Counted from the first letter of the stretch, positions 51,167 through 61,014 are shown. The stretch is 64,000 bases of DNA from JANOYJ01 sp963792485 (GCA_963792485.1 CAWBWL010000011.1:1-64000); one strand, 5' to 3'. Made by a program: numbers and translations. Notes: a model not told the origin generated them from the sequence alone.

Positions 51167-51781
51167 TCAGGCCCGCGTCGCGATCATCACCGCCGCCCCG
51201 CCAAGAAACCCGGCGGCAATACGGCTGATGCGCTTCAACGCCTTTGGCCTATGCAGCAGAGCGCGGGTGCGTGTGGCGAGCGCGAGATAGGGCAAGAGGA
51301 TTGCGAGCAGGATGATCGAAGTGACAATCATCAGCAGGAGATAATCCTTGAGAGTAACGGTGGACAGATCAATGATGGCGGGCAGAAGCGCAAGGTAAAA
51401 CACCATCACCTTCGGATTGCCGAGTGTCACCATCAGTCCGGACAGGAAGGACGCAAGTGGCCCTTCCGCCCGCCGCGCCTCGACCCGGTCAAATCCCGTG
51501 CCGGATGTCCAGAACTTGTAAGCGAGATACATGAGGTAAGCCGCACCCGCATATTTGAGCACCAGAAACACAATGCCAAACGTCTGGGCGACAAAGGCAA
51601 GGCCGAGCACAGCAGCCGTCAGATAGACCAGATCACCCAACGCAATCCCGATTGTGAACGGTAGCGCCGCCCGGAACCCGGAGCCCAGCCCGCGCGCCAC
51701 CATGGCGACAATGCCTGGCCCCGGCACCGCGACTGCGACTGCAAGCGCGGTGGAATAGGCAAGGAAACCGGTGAGTGTCAT
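51167..51781 (-). CDS. LysE/RhtB-family amino acid exporter
   Basis: A 204-residue inner-membrane exporter with about six hydrophobic segments. The start MTLTGFLAYSTALAVAVAVPGPGIVAMVARGLGSG holds the conserved PGP motif of the LysE/RhtB family. I start at 51781; the longer reading from 51883 adds 34 residues unlike the family. The exported amino acid cannot be told. It is divergent from the DUF427 gene and lies upstream of cysK on the same strand, separated by 124 bases. Confidence 0.92.
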   Translation of the reverse strand: MTLTGFLAYSTALAVAVAVPGPGIVAMVARGLGSGFRAALPFTIGIALGDLVYLTAAVLGLAFVAQTFGIVFLVLKYAGAAYLMYLAYKFWTSGTGFDRVEARRAEGPLASFLSGLMVTLGNPKVMVFYLALLPAIIDLSTVTLKDYLLLMIVTSIILLAILLPYLALATRTRALLHRPKALKRISRIAAGFLGGAAVMIATRA

Positions 51782-51904
51782 TGAATGGCGCCGAAAACGT
51801 TCGAAGATGTCATTGGAATAAAGCGCAACGATATTGATTGAATTGCTGGCCGGACGCAAGCGCAGGGCATATCTTGCTGCCAATCAAACGGAAAGGACAT
51901 ACCC

Positions 51905-52276
51905 ATGGTCTCGTCTCCCGCCTTCGCCGCCAATCCAGGCCACACCATAACCACCACGCCCGAAACTGCGCGCGTGACCGTGCGTTTCAAGGGCGAATTG
52001 GTGGCGGACAGCACGCGCGCGCTGCGCCTTCAGGAGGCTTCCTACCCTGCCGTCCTCTACATCCCTCGTGACGATCTCAAGCTTGAGCACTTCATCGACA
52101 CCAGCCATCAGACCAAATGTCCGTTCAAAGGCACGGCCCGCTATTGGACGCTGACGGGCAAGTCTGGCCAAGCGGTGAACGCGGTCTGGGGCTATGACAA
52201 CCCGTTCGACCAGGTTGCGCAGATAGACCGCCACGTTGCCTTCTATCCGGACCAGGTTGAGATCGTGGTTGGCTGA
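51905..52276 (+). CDS. DUF427 domain protein
   Basis: A 123-residue DUF427 protein. The core FKGELVADSTRALRLQEASYPAVLYIPRDDLKLEHF, then HQTKCPFKGTARYWTL and NAVWGYDNPF, is the family pattern. These are small cytoplasmic beta-rich proteins of unknown role. An AAAGGA site lies 8 bases before the ATG. It is divergent from the LysE gene and begins a run of four small genes on the plus strand. Confidence 0.92.
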   Translation: MVSSPAFAANPGHTITTTPETARVTVRFKGELVADSTRALRLQEASYPAVLYIPRDDLKLEHFIDTSHQTKCPFKGTARYWTLTGKSGQAVNAVWGYDNPFDQVAQIDRHVAFYPDQVEIVVG

Positions 52277-52300
52277 CAGGCCTTAATTGCGCGTTAAGAA

Positions 52301-52594
52301 ATGCGGCGCAAAATGGTCGGCATGTACGATATGTACTTTGAAGTCATGGGCGCCCACAGGATGGATAGCCGCGAAGAACTCGACAAGGTGATCTGCGATT
52401 TTCTCGATCGCGGTGGTCCTGTCGAGGGTTTGGATGTCGCCTTGTCGCAGCGCGGCGCGGTTGATCTTGATCTCCTCGTTGCCTGCCTGCACGAGATGAC
52501 GCACCGCATGGCGGCCCCCGCGCTGCAAGACATGCGCGATGCCGTTCCGCTTGAAATGCGCGATGATGGAGCGCCGCTCAAAATCGTGGCATAA
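52301..52594 (+). CDS. hypothetical protein, 97 residues
   Basis: A 97-residue acidic protein with no family that I can name (MYDMYFEVMGAHRMDSREELDKVICDFLDRGG, then VDLDLLVACLHEMTHRMAAP). HEMTH resembles a zinc-binding HExxH-like pattern but lacks the spacing of a peptidase, so I do not call it one. GC-rich third codon positions favour this strand over a 112-codon open frame on the other. The start is uncertain (ATG at 52301, 52313 or 52322). It lies 24 bases after the DUF427 gene. Confidence 0.6.
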   Translation: MRRKMVGMYDMYFEVMGAHRMDSREELDKVICDFLDRGGPVEGLDVALSQRGAVDLDLLVACLHEMTHRMAAPALQDMRDAVPLEMRDDGAPLKIVA

Positions 52595-52601
52595 GCCACT
52601 T

Positions 52602-52889
52602 ATGGGACCGCGCATCGTCATAACCTACTGCACCCAATGCCAATGGCTGCTGCGCGCCGGATGGATGGCGCAGGAGCTTTTGCAGACCTTTGGGCAAGAC
52701 ATTGGCGAAGTGGCGCTCGCGCCGGGCACTGGCGGAATTTTTACTGTTTCCGTTGATGGCGCGCTGATCTGGGACCGCAAGGAACGGGAAGGTTTCCCTG
52801 ACGCAAAAGTCCTCAAACAGCTCGTGCGCGACAGGATCGATCCAGACCGTGATCTCGGACATTCAGACGGCAAGCGCGAAAGCGAGTAG
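52602..52889 (+). CDS. SelT/SelW/SelH-family (Rdx) protein, cysteine form
   Basis: A 95-residue thioredoxin-like protein. PRIVITYCTQCQWLLRAGWMAQELL carries the CxxC motif (Cys10 and Cys13) where eukaryotic SelW has selenocysteine in the second position. VALAPGTGGIFTVSVDGALIWDRKEREGFPDAKVLKQLVRD is the conserved second half. It is probably a redox protein of unknown partner. The start at 52602 lies eight bases after the previous stop. Confidence 0.9.
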   Translation: MGPRIVITYCTQCQWLLRAGWMAQELLQTFGQDIGEVALAPGTGGIFTVSVDGALIWDRKEREGFPDAKVLKQLVRDRIDPDRDLGHSDGKRESE

Positions 52890-52994
52890 ACAATGGCGCA
52901 GCCCAGCCATGCGCATGTTGCACTGCACAATCAAGGGCGGCGGCACTACCTTCGACATGCTGGGCACAGAACCGGCATTGGAAGGAGTTCCATC

Positions 52995-53159
52995 ATGGGT
53001 CTTTTCTCATCACTCATCCGCTCGCGCCAGTCGAAGGCCGACCGCGTCTTTCGCGATCATATGGCGTTCCCCGAAAACATGAGCGCGCGTGATCGCGCAG
53101 ACATTGGCCAGAAAGCCGGCCAGATCGAAAAAATCGCGCGGCGAATGGCGCGCAAATAA
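52995..53159 (+). CDS. small basic hypothetical protein, 54 residues
   Basis: A 54-residue basic protein (MGLFSSLIRSRQSKADRVFRDHMAF, then ending KIARRMARK). A strong GAAGGAG site lies about 8 bases before the ATG at 52995, which is the reason for this start; a longer reading from 52893 lacks one. The sequence is helical and charged. I do not recognise the family, and no partner is evident. Confidence 0.6.
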   Translation: MGLFSSLIRSRQSKADRVFRDHMAFPENMSARDRADIGQKAGQIEKIARRMARK

Positions 53160-53221
53160 GCGCCAGGTTGTTCTTCGCTCGCAAAGCCCTTATGGCAGAC
53201 CGGAATTCGGGGCGGGCGTGA

Positions 53222-55237
53222 ATGACGGCAAAAGATGACACAAGGCTGCGGCTGGGGCTCGACACTGGCGGCACCTATACAGACGCCGTTCTGTTTTCAC
53301 CCGCTATGGGTGTCGTCGCTTCCGCCAAGGCGCTGACCACGCGCCATGACCTGAGCATCGGCATTTCGCAAGCCGCAGGCAAAGTGCTCGCCGCCGCCAA
53401 GGCGGATCCCAAAGACATAGCTCTGGTCTCCATGTCGACCACGCTTGCCACTAACGCTTTGGTCGAAGGCCAGGGTGGCCGCGTGGCGCTCATCGCAATC
53501 GGCTTCCACGAGCGCGACCTCAAGCGCGACGGCCTGACTGAAGCGCTCGGCAAAGACCCGCTCATCTTCTGCCCCGGCGGTCACGACGCGCATGGAACCG
53601 CCGCGCCGCTTGATCTGTCCGCGCTCGAAGCGGCGCTGCCGGAGCTGGCGCAGAGTGTGTCCGGCATCGCCATTGCCGCGCTGTTTGCCGTGCGCAATCC
53701 GGCGCATGAAAATGCTGCGCGCGAACTCGTCGAAGCGCGCACCGGCCTGCCGGTCACCGTCTCGCATGAACTCTCGTCAAAGCTCGGCGGCCCGCGCCGC
53801 GCTTTGACAACGCTCTTGAACGCCCGGCTTGTGGGCATGATCGGCCGCCTCATCGCGGCGACAAATTTATTTCTCGATGCCAACGGAATTGCCGCGCCCC
53901 TGATGCTAGTGCGCGGCGACGGCGCGCTGGTCTCGGCGGCTTTCGCCGCGCATCGTCCCATCGAAACAATTCTCTCAGGCCCCGCCGCAAGCCTTGTCGG
54001 CGCGGGCTATCTGTCAGGTCAGAAAAACGCCATCGTCTCCGACATTGGCGGTACCACGACAGACGTTGCCGTGCTGCAGGACGGGCACCCGCGCCTTGAT
54101 CCTGAGGGCGCGACGGTCGGCGGCTTCCGCACCATGGTTGAGGCAGTCGCCATGCGCACGCATGGCCTTGGCGGCGATTCTGAAATCCTGGTAAGCGAAG
54201 GTGGCCTTGAGGCCGCGCTGACCCTCGGCCCCCGCCGCATCCTGCCCATGGCGCTCGCCGCTTCGCTCGACAACGCAGCTGTGCATTCAGCGCTCGACCG
54301 TCAGCTGAAGCAGGAAAATCCCGGCCGCCTTGATGGCCGTTTCGCCCATCGCACAGGTCTGTCGGACCGCTATGCCGCTGGCCTAAATCCGGCTGAGGAG
54401 GCGCTTTACGCAAAACTGACCGGCAAGCCGCAGCCGCTTGACCGTGTCCTGACGTCCGCCACGCAGAACGCCGCCCTTGCCCGGCTCGTCTCGCGCGGCC
54501 TTGCGCTCGTGTCAGGCTTCACGCCAACCGACGCTCAACACGTGCTTGGCCGCCAATCCAATGGGGAACCGTCAGCGGCAGGAAAAGCCGCCGAACTCTT
54601 CGCCCGCAAGCGCGACGGGCGCGGCAAGGCGATAGCTGACAGCGCACAAGACATATCCGCCCGCGTCATTATCCAGCTTGAACGCCGCTCGGCCGAACTC
54701 GTCTTGGAAACCGCTTTCGCCGAATCCGGCCTTGAAGGCCCGCAAACCGTCGCCCACGCGACGATCCAGTCAGCGCTGGATGGCAATCACGGTGTGGCGC
54801 GGCTCAACGTTTCGCTTGACCGCCCCGTCATCGGCCTCGGCGCATCGGCTGGCCTCATCTACCCGCAAGTCGGAACCCTGCTCTCCACAGACGCCATCAT
54901 CCCGCCTCATGCCGATGTCGCCAATGCGGTCGGCGCGGTGGTTGGCGAGGTGCGCGTCACTGTCACCGCAGGCATTGAAGCCCCAAGCGAAGACCGCTTC
55001 TGCGTCACCGCAGGCGGCATTGTCCGTGACTTTGGTCACGAGAAAGACGCCATCGCCTTTGCCCGCGCGCAATCTGAATCACAAGCGCTTGCAAGGGCAG
55101 AAGAAGCGGGCGCGGAGGATGCGCATGTGGACGTGTCAGTACACGTCAACGAAGCTTTCGTCGAAGGCCTGCGCAAATTTGTCGATGCCAGTGTGACAGC
55201 CGTTGCCACTGGGCGGCCAAAGCTGGGAAGGCAATAG
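53222..55237 (+). CDS. hydantoinase/oxoprolinase-family protein (HyuA-like)
   Basis: A 671-residue protein of the N-methylhydantoinase A / 5-oxoprolinase family. The actin-like ATP-binding start is LRLGLDTGGTYTDAVLF. SMSTTLATNALVEGQGGRVALI, LMLVRGDGALVSAAFA, ETILSGPAASLVGAGYLSG, VSDIGGTTTDVAVLQDG and GGDSEI follow in family order. The family hydrolyses cyclic amides with ATP. The partner subunit HyuB is normally adjacent but is absent here, so the substrate is open. glcB follows about 94 bases later. It is intact over 2 kb. Confidence 0.9.
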   Translation: MTAKDDTRLRLGLDTGGTYTDAVLFSPAMGVVASAKALTTRHDLSIGISQAAGKVLAAAKADPKDIALVSMSTTLATNALVEGQGGRVALIAIGFHERDLKRDGLTEALGKDPLIFCPGGHDAHGTAAPLDLSALEAALPELAQSVSGIAIAALFAVRNPAHENAARELVEARTGLPVTVSHELSSKLGGPRRALTTLLNARLVGMIGRLIAATNLFLDANGIAAPLMLVRGDGALVSAAFAAHRPIETILSGPAASLVGAGYLSGQKNAIVSDIGGTTTDVAVLQDGHPRLDPEGATVGGFRTMVEAVAMRTHGLGGDSEILVSEGGLEAALTLGPRRILPMALAASLDNAAVHSALDRQLKQENPGRLDGRFAHRTGLSDRYAAGLNPAEEALYAKLTGKPQPLDRVLTSATQNAALARLVSRGLALVSGFTPTDAQHVLGRQSNGEPSAAGKAAELFARKRDGRGKAIADSAQDISARVIIQLERRSAELVLETAFAESGLEGPQTVAHATIQSALDGNHGVARLNVSLDRPVIGLGASAGLIYPQVGTLLSTDAIIPPHADVANAVGAVVGEVRVTVTAGIEAPSEDRFCVTAGGIVRDFGHEKDAIAFARAQSESQALARAEEAGAEDAHVDVSVHVNEAFVEGLRKFVDASVTAVATGRPKLGRQ

Positions 55238-55330
55238 CTGCGAGTTTGCGGAAGGCACATTTTTTCCGGGTGACGGCAGCCCAAGCCTTCGCCTATGCTA
55301 ATTTCTACCAGAGAATTGAAGGAACGAGTC

Positions 55331-57567
55331 ATGCCTGAACGCATCGAAATCGCCGGTTTGAAAATTGACGGGATACTGCATGATTTCGTCACCGGCGAAG
55401 CCATTCCCGGCACTGGCATAAATCCTGATACATTCTGGACCAGCTTCGCCGCCATTCTTGCCGACCTCGCCCCGAAAAACGCCGCGCTCCTGAAAAAACG
55501 CGATGATCTGCAAGCGAATATCGACGCCTGGCATATTTCAAAGCGCCCAACTGGCTATGCGATGCCCGAGTACAAGTCCTTCCTGGCTGACATTGGCTAC
55601 CTCGTCCCCGAGGGTCCGGACTTCAAAGTCACCACCGCAAATGTCGATCCCGAAATCGCGAACATCGCCGGACCGCAATTGGTTGTGCCGGTGATGAACG
55701 CCCGCTACGCGCTGAACGCCGCCAATGCCCGCTGGGGCTCGCTCTATGACGCGCTTTATGGAACCGATGCGATTTCGGAGGAGGGCGGCGCTGAAAAAAC
55801 TGCAGGCTTTAACCCCGTGCGCGGCGCAAAGGTCGTCGCATGGGCGCGTTCATTTCTCGACATTTCCGCGCCGCTTGCGGCTGGCAAGTGGCAGGATGCC
55901 AGATCGCTGTCTGTCGAAGATGGCGTGCTGCATGTCTCCACAACTGCCGGCGAGACTGGGCTTCAGGACCCAGGTCAATTTGCCGGCTATCTGAAAGATG
56001 ACCTTTGCGAGCTGCAGGTTCTATTGCGGCGCAACGGCCTGTTGATTGAAATCCTCATTGATCCGAACACAGCAGTCGGCAAGAACGATCCGGCGCATAT
56101 TTCTGACATCTGGCTGGAATCCGCCTTGACCACGATCATGGATCTTGAGGATTCCATTGCGGCGGTGGATGCCGAGGACAAGGTCGCCGCCTACCGCAAC
56201 TGGCTCGGCCTGATGAAGGGCGACCTGACCGAAGAAGTGGACAAGGGCGGCAAGACAATCACGCGCCGCCTAAACCCGGACGCTGATTACCTGCCGCCCG
56301 AGGGCGGTCAGATGAATGTTAAATGCCGCTCGCTGATGCTTGTGCGCAATGTTGGCCACCTGATGACCAACCCGGCTATCCTTCTGCCGGACGGCTCCGA
56401 AGTCCCCGAAGGCATTCTGGATGCGATGGTCACGGCGCTGATCGCCCTGCATGACATCGGCCCGAATGGAAGAAAGCAGAACTCGCACACCGGCTCCTGC
56501 TATTTCGTCAAGCCGAAAATGCACGGCCCCGAGGAAGTCGCCTTCGCAGTCGAGATATTCACCCGCGTCGAAGCCGCGCTTGGCATGGCCCGGAACACCA
56601 TCAAAATGGGCATCATGGACGAGGAGCGCCGCACGACGGTAAACCTCAAGGAATGCATCCGCGCCGCCTCCGAACGCATCGCCTTCATCAATACCGGCTT
56701 CCTCGACCGCACGGGCGATGAGATGCACACGTCGATGCAGGCAGGTCCCATGGTGCGCAAAGCGGCGATGAAATCGTCGAAATGGATCGCCGCTTACGAG
56801 AACTGGAATGTCGACACCGGCCTGCAATGCGGCCTCGACGGCCATGCCCAGATCGGCAAAGGCATGTGGGCCATGCCCGATTTGATGGCCGCCATGCTGG
56901 AACAGAAAATCGGCCACCCAAAGGCCGGCGCCAACACCGCCTGGGTCCCGTCGCCCACCGCCGCAACGCTGCACGCCACGCATTATCACAGCGTCGATGT
57001 CCATGCCGTTCAGGCGCAGCTGAAGTCCCGCCCCAAGGCAAGCCTTGACGACATCCTGACCGTCCCGGTCGCCGAAAACACCAACTGGCCGCCGGAGGAA
57101 GTGCTGAACGAACTGGAGAACAACGCGCAGGGCATTCTCGGCTATGTCGTGCGCTGGGTGGACCAGGGCATCGGCTGCTCCAAAGTGCCCGACATCAACA
57201 ACATCGCCCTGATGGAAGACCGCGCCACGCTGCGCATCTCCTCCCAGCACATCGCCAACTGGCTGCACCATGGCGTGACGAACGAGGCGCAGGTGCTTGG
57301 CGTGATGGAGCGCATGGCGAAAGTCGTGGACGGGCAGAATGCGGGCGATCCGCTCTACAAGCCGATGGCGCCGGACTTCGGCGCTCCATCGCCTTTCAGG
57401 CGGCGTGTGATCTGGTGTTCAAGGGGCTGGGGCAGCCGAACGGGTATACGGAGCCGGTGCTGCACAGGAGAAGGCTGGAGCTGAAGGCGGCGGGGAGACT
57501 TCGCCGTTTGATCACATTGCAGAAGTCGCGCAGCTTCTTGATACCAGCGGCATACATGTTGCGATAG
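55331..57567 (+). CDS. glcB: malate synthase G (frameshifted near the C-terminus)
   Basis: Condenses glyoxylate with acetyl-CoA to malate. The ATG at 55331 has an AAGGA site and gives the family start MPERIEIAGLKIDGIL. LVVPVMNARYALNAANARWGSLYDALYGTDAI, TTIMDLEDSIAAVDAEDKV, NSHTGSCYFVKPKMHGPEEVAF and YVVRWVDQGIGCSKVPDI are typical. Near 57383 one G is missing: restoring it turns DFGAPSPF into DFGGSIAFQAACDLVFKGLG, which continues to PVLHRRRLELKAAG, the usual end at about 721 residues. That frame then runs on 24 codons to a TAG at 57565-57567, so a second error near 57495 is likely and the end is approximate. Confidence 0.94.
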
Positions 57568-57717
57568 GGATTCCCCGAAGCCATCCGCAAAGTCGATGCG
57601 CTTGAAAGTAATTATGCGCCGCAACATCCTGAGTGGCATAGGACGATAGATCGCCCTGATCGCGGCGATCTCCGCCGCAGCCTGCAGATCGTGCTGCGAC
57701 CGCAATATTTCACTCAA
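57396..57717 (-). CDS. possible hypothetical protein, frameshifted
   Basis: On the minus strand a TTG at 57717 opens SEILRSQHDLQAAAEIAAIRAIYRP and continues to RIDFADGF. Dropping one base from a GGGG run near 57574 continues as GNPYRNMYAAGIKKLRDFC into a region that overlaps the glcB 3' end. The sequence looks protein-like (helical, mixed charge) but I do not recognise it, the start is not ATG, and it needs a frame correction. Low confidence. Confidence 0.3.
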
Positions 57718-57752
57718 GTCTTTCGGGCGTTAATGCTGGTGTTGCAGTCACC

Positions 57753-58102
57753 ATGCCCATTTTGAACGGAAGCCTTGAAGAGAAAATCGCAAATTACGTC
57801 GGAACCGTCTTGTGCAACATCACCAGGCAAGGCATTTGACGGCCTTTGCGGGCATCTACATAGGCTCGGCTAACTTTCCGGAGGCTTGGTACAAGACCGC
57901 AAGGCTGTTGCGTTTCCGGAAGACGAAATCACCGCCTGAAAGCGCAGAAGATATAAGTGCATACGCAACGTTGGCAGATGAAGTCCACACCACAACTGAC
58001 GAACTGTTAAAAGAGATGGAAAAGCGCGCCGCGATAATTGGGAAGACAAAAGCAATTCGGCCGAGTGCTGCAGCCCCAGCTTCAAAACGTGGCCAGGTTT
58101 AG
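57753..58102 (+). CDS. hypothetical protein, probably frameshifted
   Basis: An ATG at 57753 opens MPILNGSLEEKIANYVG, which ends early after CNITRQGI. In the -1 frame the sequence goes on as LTAFAGIYIGSANFPEAWYKTARLLRF and then a charged tail (TTTDELLKEMEKRAAIIGK) to 58102. One missing base near 57830 would join them into about 116 residues. A first hydrophobic part could touch the membrane. The stretch is richer in A and T than its surroundings. The family is not recognised. Confidence 0.4.
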
Positions 58103-58155
58103 TTTACACTGAACCGAACAAGCGACAGATAGCGTCGGCAAACGTTCATTCAAAA

Positions 58156-58839
58156 ATGGCATTCAACCCGCAAGAACCGCGAGATATGGAGAGCGGGGCG
58201 ACTGCCGGAAAAGCGCCCCATATGGATAATTTTGTCCTCCCCTGCGGCGTCAAGCGACAGTTTCTTCATGCACATTACTATGAACGACGTCGACGGTCGA
58301 AAGCACAGTACGCCAAATATTTCGAAGACAACAAATCTAGACGGGAAAGCGCGTTAAGTGATGCAATTAGCTGGTGGAAGAGGCTAATCAAAGCACCGAA
58401 CAATGAAGACGAAATGCTAAATGTGACTGCGCCGTTCTTAAGAAGAGCACTCTTAGAATCCTCACTCGAAAAGATGGACGAAGAGACTTTTCGTGAGATT
58501 TGCATGGGCGTCCATTCGATAAAGGACTATGCGCGCCGAGTTCCCAATAGGGCTGTTCTGCTTCCTGAAAACGGAACACATTACTCGATACCCCAAAAGG
58601 TCTCAGCACTTTCCAGCGCATGTGGCATGCAAAGTCGCTGACGAAAAATGATAACTGAAACGCTTAGTGCAATGCCTACGGCGGAACGGATGAGCAAACC
58701 GGAACGCATTTGGCGCGCCGTGCGTCGCAAATGGAAAGTCGAAGGCCTCGGATCAGTTCTCTGTGCGAAATTGCAGGCTGCGGCGCTACCAGCGAGTTCC
58801 TCCGTGATCTGGCAATACCATATCGGTCCGACAATGTCA
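58156..58839 (+). pseudogene. hypothetical protein, apparently decayed
   Basis: An open frame of 161 codons (58156-58641) contains KRQFLHAHYYERRRRSKAQ, SLEKMDEETFREICMGVHS and ARRVPNRAVLLPENG. After QKVSALSSA it ends in a shifted frame. The next frames hold WHAKS (near 58625) and, at 58648-58839, ERIWRAVRRKWKVEGLG followed in a third frame by ISSLCEIAGC. These look like the continuation of one protein broken by several indels and stops. No family is named. Base composition is more A/T-rich than the neighbours, as in acquired DNA. Bases 58840-58900 hold nothing I can identify. Confidence 0.45.
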
Positions 58840-58900
58840 TGACATTATCGTCCATCTGCCAAATATCGCGTCGGCACCCTTTAGCAAACTGGCGTGTTTT

Positions 58901-59794
58901 TCAGGCAAGGCCAGACGACCTGGCAGTCTCCAGCAGCCAATTTCGAAAGGTTGCCAGCTGCGCCCCCTCCATCGCATTTTCCCGCCACACAAGGTAAAAC
59001 CCTTCCTCCACTGGAACCGCCAGCGCGAACGGCGCAATGAGCCTGCCACTCTTCAGTTCCTGCCCAACCATCGACGTCCGCCCAAGCGCCACTCCCGCGC
59101 CATGCGTGGCGAGTTCGAAGGCCATCAGCGATGTGTCGCATTGCAGGCCGGGGACTGCTGCCCCCAGTTTCATCCCGGCCTTCTTCAGCCACAAGGCCCA
59201 GCCATCCTTGTAGCCCAGAACATGGATCAGCGTGTGATTGAGGAGATCAGCAGGCAATTTCAAGCCTCCGTCTTCGAGCAGCTTCGGAGCACAAACCGGC
59301 TGCAGCGTCTCGCGGGTCAGCAGTTCAGACTTGACGCCCGCCCACCTCCCATCGCCGTAGCGGATATCAAGATCAAACGCCTCGCTCGCCGTATCCTCGT
59401 TCCAGACGCTCGAAATCAGCCTCAGTGAAATGTCTGGATGTTTAGCCATGAAACCCGGCAGTCTCGGCGCAAGCCAGTTGACGGCAAATCCCACCGCGCA
59501 GCGAATGGTGAGCACGTCGCTTGGGCGCGGGCCGAAAACTTCACCTGCCCCCGCCGCCAGCCGTTCAAACGCGTCCTGCACCTTTGGCAGAAACGCTTCG
59601 CCGGCTTTGGTCAGGCCGAGGCTTCGTGGGAAACGATGAAACAGCGGCTCGCCGAGTTTCAACTCCAAAAGCTTGATCTGCTTGGAGACAGCAGCCTGGC
59701 TCAGCGCCAGCTCCCGCGCGGCTGCGGTGAAACTCAGATGCCGGGCGGAGACTTCAAAGGCGCGCAGCCAGGGCAGCGGCGGCAGATCATGCAT
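58901..59794 (-). CDS. LysR-family regulator (GcvA-like)
   Basis: A 297-residue LysR regulator. The N-terminal winged helix reads PLPWLRAFEVSARHLSFTAAARELALSQAAVSKQIKLLE, close to GcvA-type regulators ('LPPL.aLraFea.aRhlSFt.AA'). The remaining part is the periplasmic-binding-like effector domain (VWNEDTASEAFDLDIRYGDGRW). It is divergent from a DmdA-like folate-dependent demethylase with 98 bases between, the usual LysR-target arrangement, so it most likely controls that gene and the crotonase after it. The effector is unknown. Confidence 0.93.
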   Translation of the reverse strand: MHDLPPLPWLRAFEVSARHLSFTAAARELALSQAAVSKQIKLLELKLGEPLFHRFPRSLGLTKAGEAFLPKVQDAFERLAAGAGEVFGPRPSDVLTIRCAVGFAVNWLAPRLPGFMAKHPDISLRLISSVWNEDTASEAFDLDIRYGDGRWAGVKSELLTRETLQPVCAPKLLEDGGLKLPADLLNHTLIHVLGYKDGWALWLKKAGMKLGAAVPGLQCDTSLMAFELATHGAGVALGRTSMVGQELKSGRLIAPFALAVPVEEGFYLVWRENAMEGAQLATFRNWLLETARSSGLA

Positions 59795-59836
59795 GATTGA
59801 TCCATAACTTTTATGGGGTCATAGGGCAGATAATCA

Positions 59837-59860
59837 TCATTTGACCGGTGTGTCATTTGA
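59837..59860. promoter_or_regulatory. direct repeat TCATTTGA in the LysR-target control region
   Basis: TCATTTGA occurs exactly at 59837-59844 and 59853-59860, 16 bases apart, in the 98-base divergent space. LysR regulators often bind two sites before their targets. The role is inferred from position. Confidence 0.35.
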
Positions 59861-59892
59861 AATCCAAAAGACGGACTTTCCGGGAGGCTTTG

Positions 59893-60996
59893 ATGTTTTC
59901 AATTTATCCATCCGCGCGGCTGCGGCCCTCGCCGTTTTTCGAAGCGACGGTGGCTGAGGGTGTCACCTCCTTCACCACCTACAACAACATGCTGATGCCG
60001 ACCGGCTTCGGCAGGCCGGAAGAGGAATATTGGCGCATCATCAACGGCGTTTCGATGTGGGACGTGGCGGTCGAGCGGCAGGTTGAGCTGAAAGGTGCCG
60101 ACGCCGCGCGGCTGGCGCAGATATTGTGCACCCGCGATCTGACCAAATGCGTCGAGGGCCAGGGCAAATATGTCGCTTTGTGCAACCATGCCGGCACGCT
60201 GATCAATGACCCGATCATCCTCAAGCGCGCCGATGACCTGTTCTGGCTGTCGATCGCCGATAGCAACGTCCTGTTCTGGGCGCGCGCCATCTCAGCCGAA
60301 CGCGGACTGAATGTTCACATCACCGAACCCGATGTCTCGCCGCTCGCCATTCAAGGCCCCAAGGCGGAGGATGTTGTGGCTTCGATTTTCGGGGACTGGG
60401 TGCGGGCGCTGAAATATTTCTGGTTCAGGGAGACTGAAATCAACGGCATTCCCGTCGCAGTGGCCCGCTCTGGCTGGTCGAAGCAGGGCGGGTTCGAGAT
60501 TTATCTGATGGACGGTTCGCGCGGGACGGAGCTTTGGAACCTCGTCAAGGAGGCGGGAAAGCCATGGGATATCGGCCCCGGCAATCCCAATTCGCATGAG
60601 CGCATCGAGAGCGGCCTCATCTCCTATGGCGGCGACACGGATGATTTCACCAATCCGTTCGAAGTGCGCATGGGCAAATATGTGGACCTTGGTGTACCGG
60701 ACGACACAATCGGCATTCAAGCGCTGCGCAAGATCAAGGCCGAAGGCGTCAAGCGGCATCAGCTGGGCGTCGTGCTCGACAATGAAACACAAGCAGGGCC
60801 GTCCTTCGTCTGGTTTGACATTCTGGCGGGTGGCGCAAAGATCGGCTCGATGACCAATATCATCTGGTCGTACCGCATGAAAAAGAACATCGGCTTCGCG
60901 CTGATTTCCGCTTCTTCAAAAGCGGGTGACCGGGTAACCGTCATGCGCGATGGCAAGCCGGAACCGGCGACGCTGGCTGAATTGCCATTCCTTTGA
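59893..60996 (+). CDS. DmdA-like / GcvT-family folate-dependent demethylase
   Basis: A 367-residue aminomethyltransferase-fold protein. The start at 59893 has a GGGAGG site. ARLRPSPFFEATVAEGVTSFTTYNNMLMPTGFGRPEEEYW, NGVSMWDVAVERQVELKGADAA and SGWSKQGGFEIYLMDGS follow the pattern of dimethylsulfoniopropionate demethylase DmdA and its close relatives, which pass a methyl group to tetrahydrofolate. Length also fits DmdA. The family includes non-DMSP members (glycine cleavage T, aryl-ether demethylases), so the methyl donor is not proven. A crotonase follows 18 bases later and a LysR gene is divergent. Confidence 0.8.
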   Translation: MFSIYPSARLRPSPFFEATVAEGVTSFTTYNNMLMPTGFGRPEEEYWRIINGVSMWDVAVERQVELKGADAARLAQILCTRDLTKCVEGQGKYVALCNHAGTLINDPIILKRADDLFWLSIADSNVLFWARAISAERGLNVHITEPDVSPLAIQGPKAEDVVASIFGDWVRALKYFWFRETEINGIPVAVARSGWSKQGGFEIYLMDGSRGTELWNLVKEAGKPWDIGPGNPNSHERIESGLISYGGDTDDFTNPFEVRMGKYVDLGVPDDTIGIQALRKIKAEGVKRHQLGVVLDNETQAGPSFVWFDILAGGAKIGSMTNIIWSYRMKKNIGFALISASSKAGDRVTVMRDGKPEPATLAELPFL

Positions 60997-61014
60997 GATG
61001 AGATCGGATAATTC

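Noticed and set aside
52283..52621. 112-codon minus-strand open frame opposite the 97-residue protein
   Set aside because: It would overlap the SelW-like gene start, and codon third-position GC favours the plus-strand reading.
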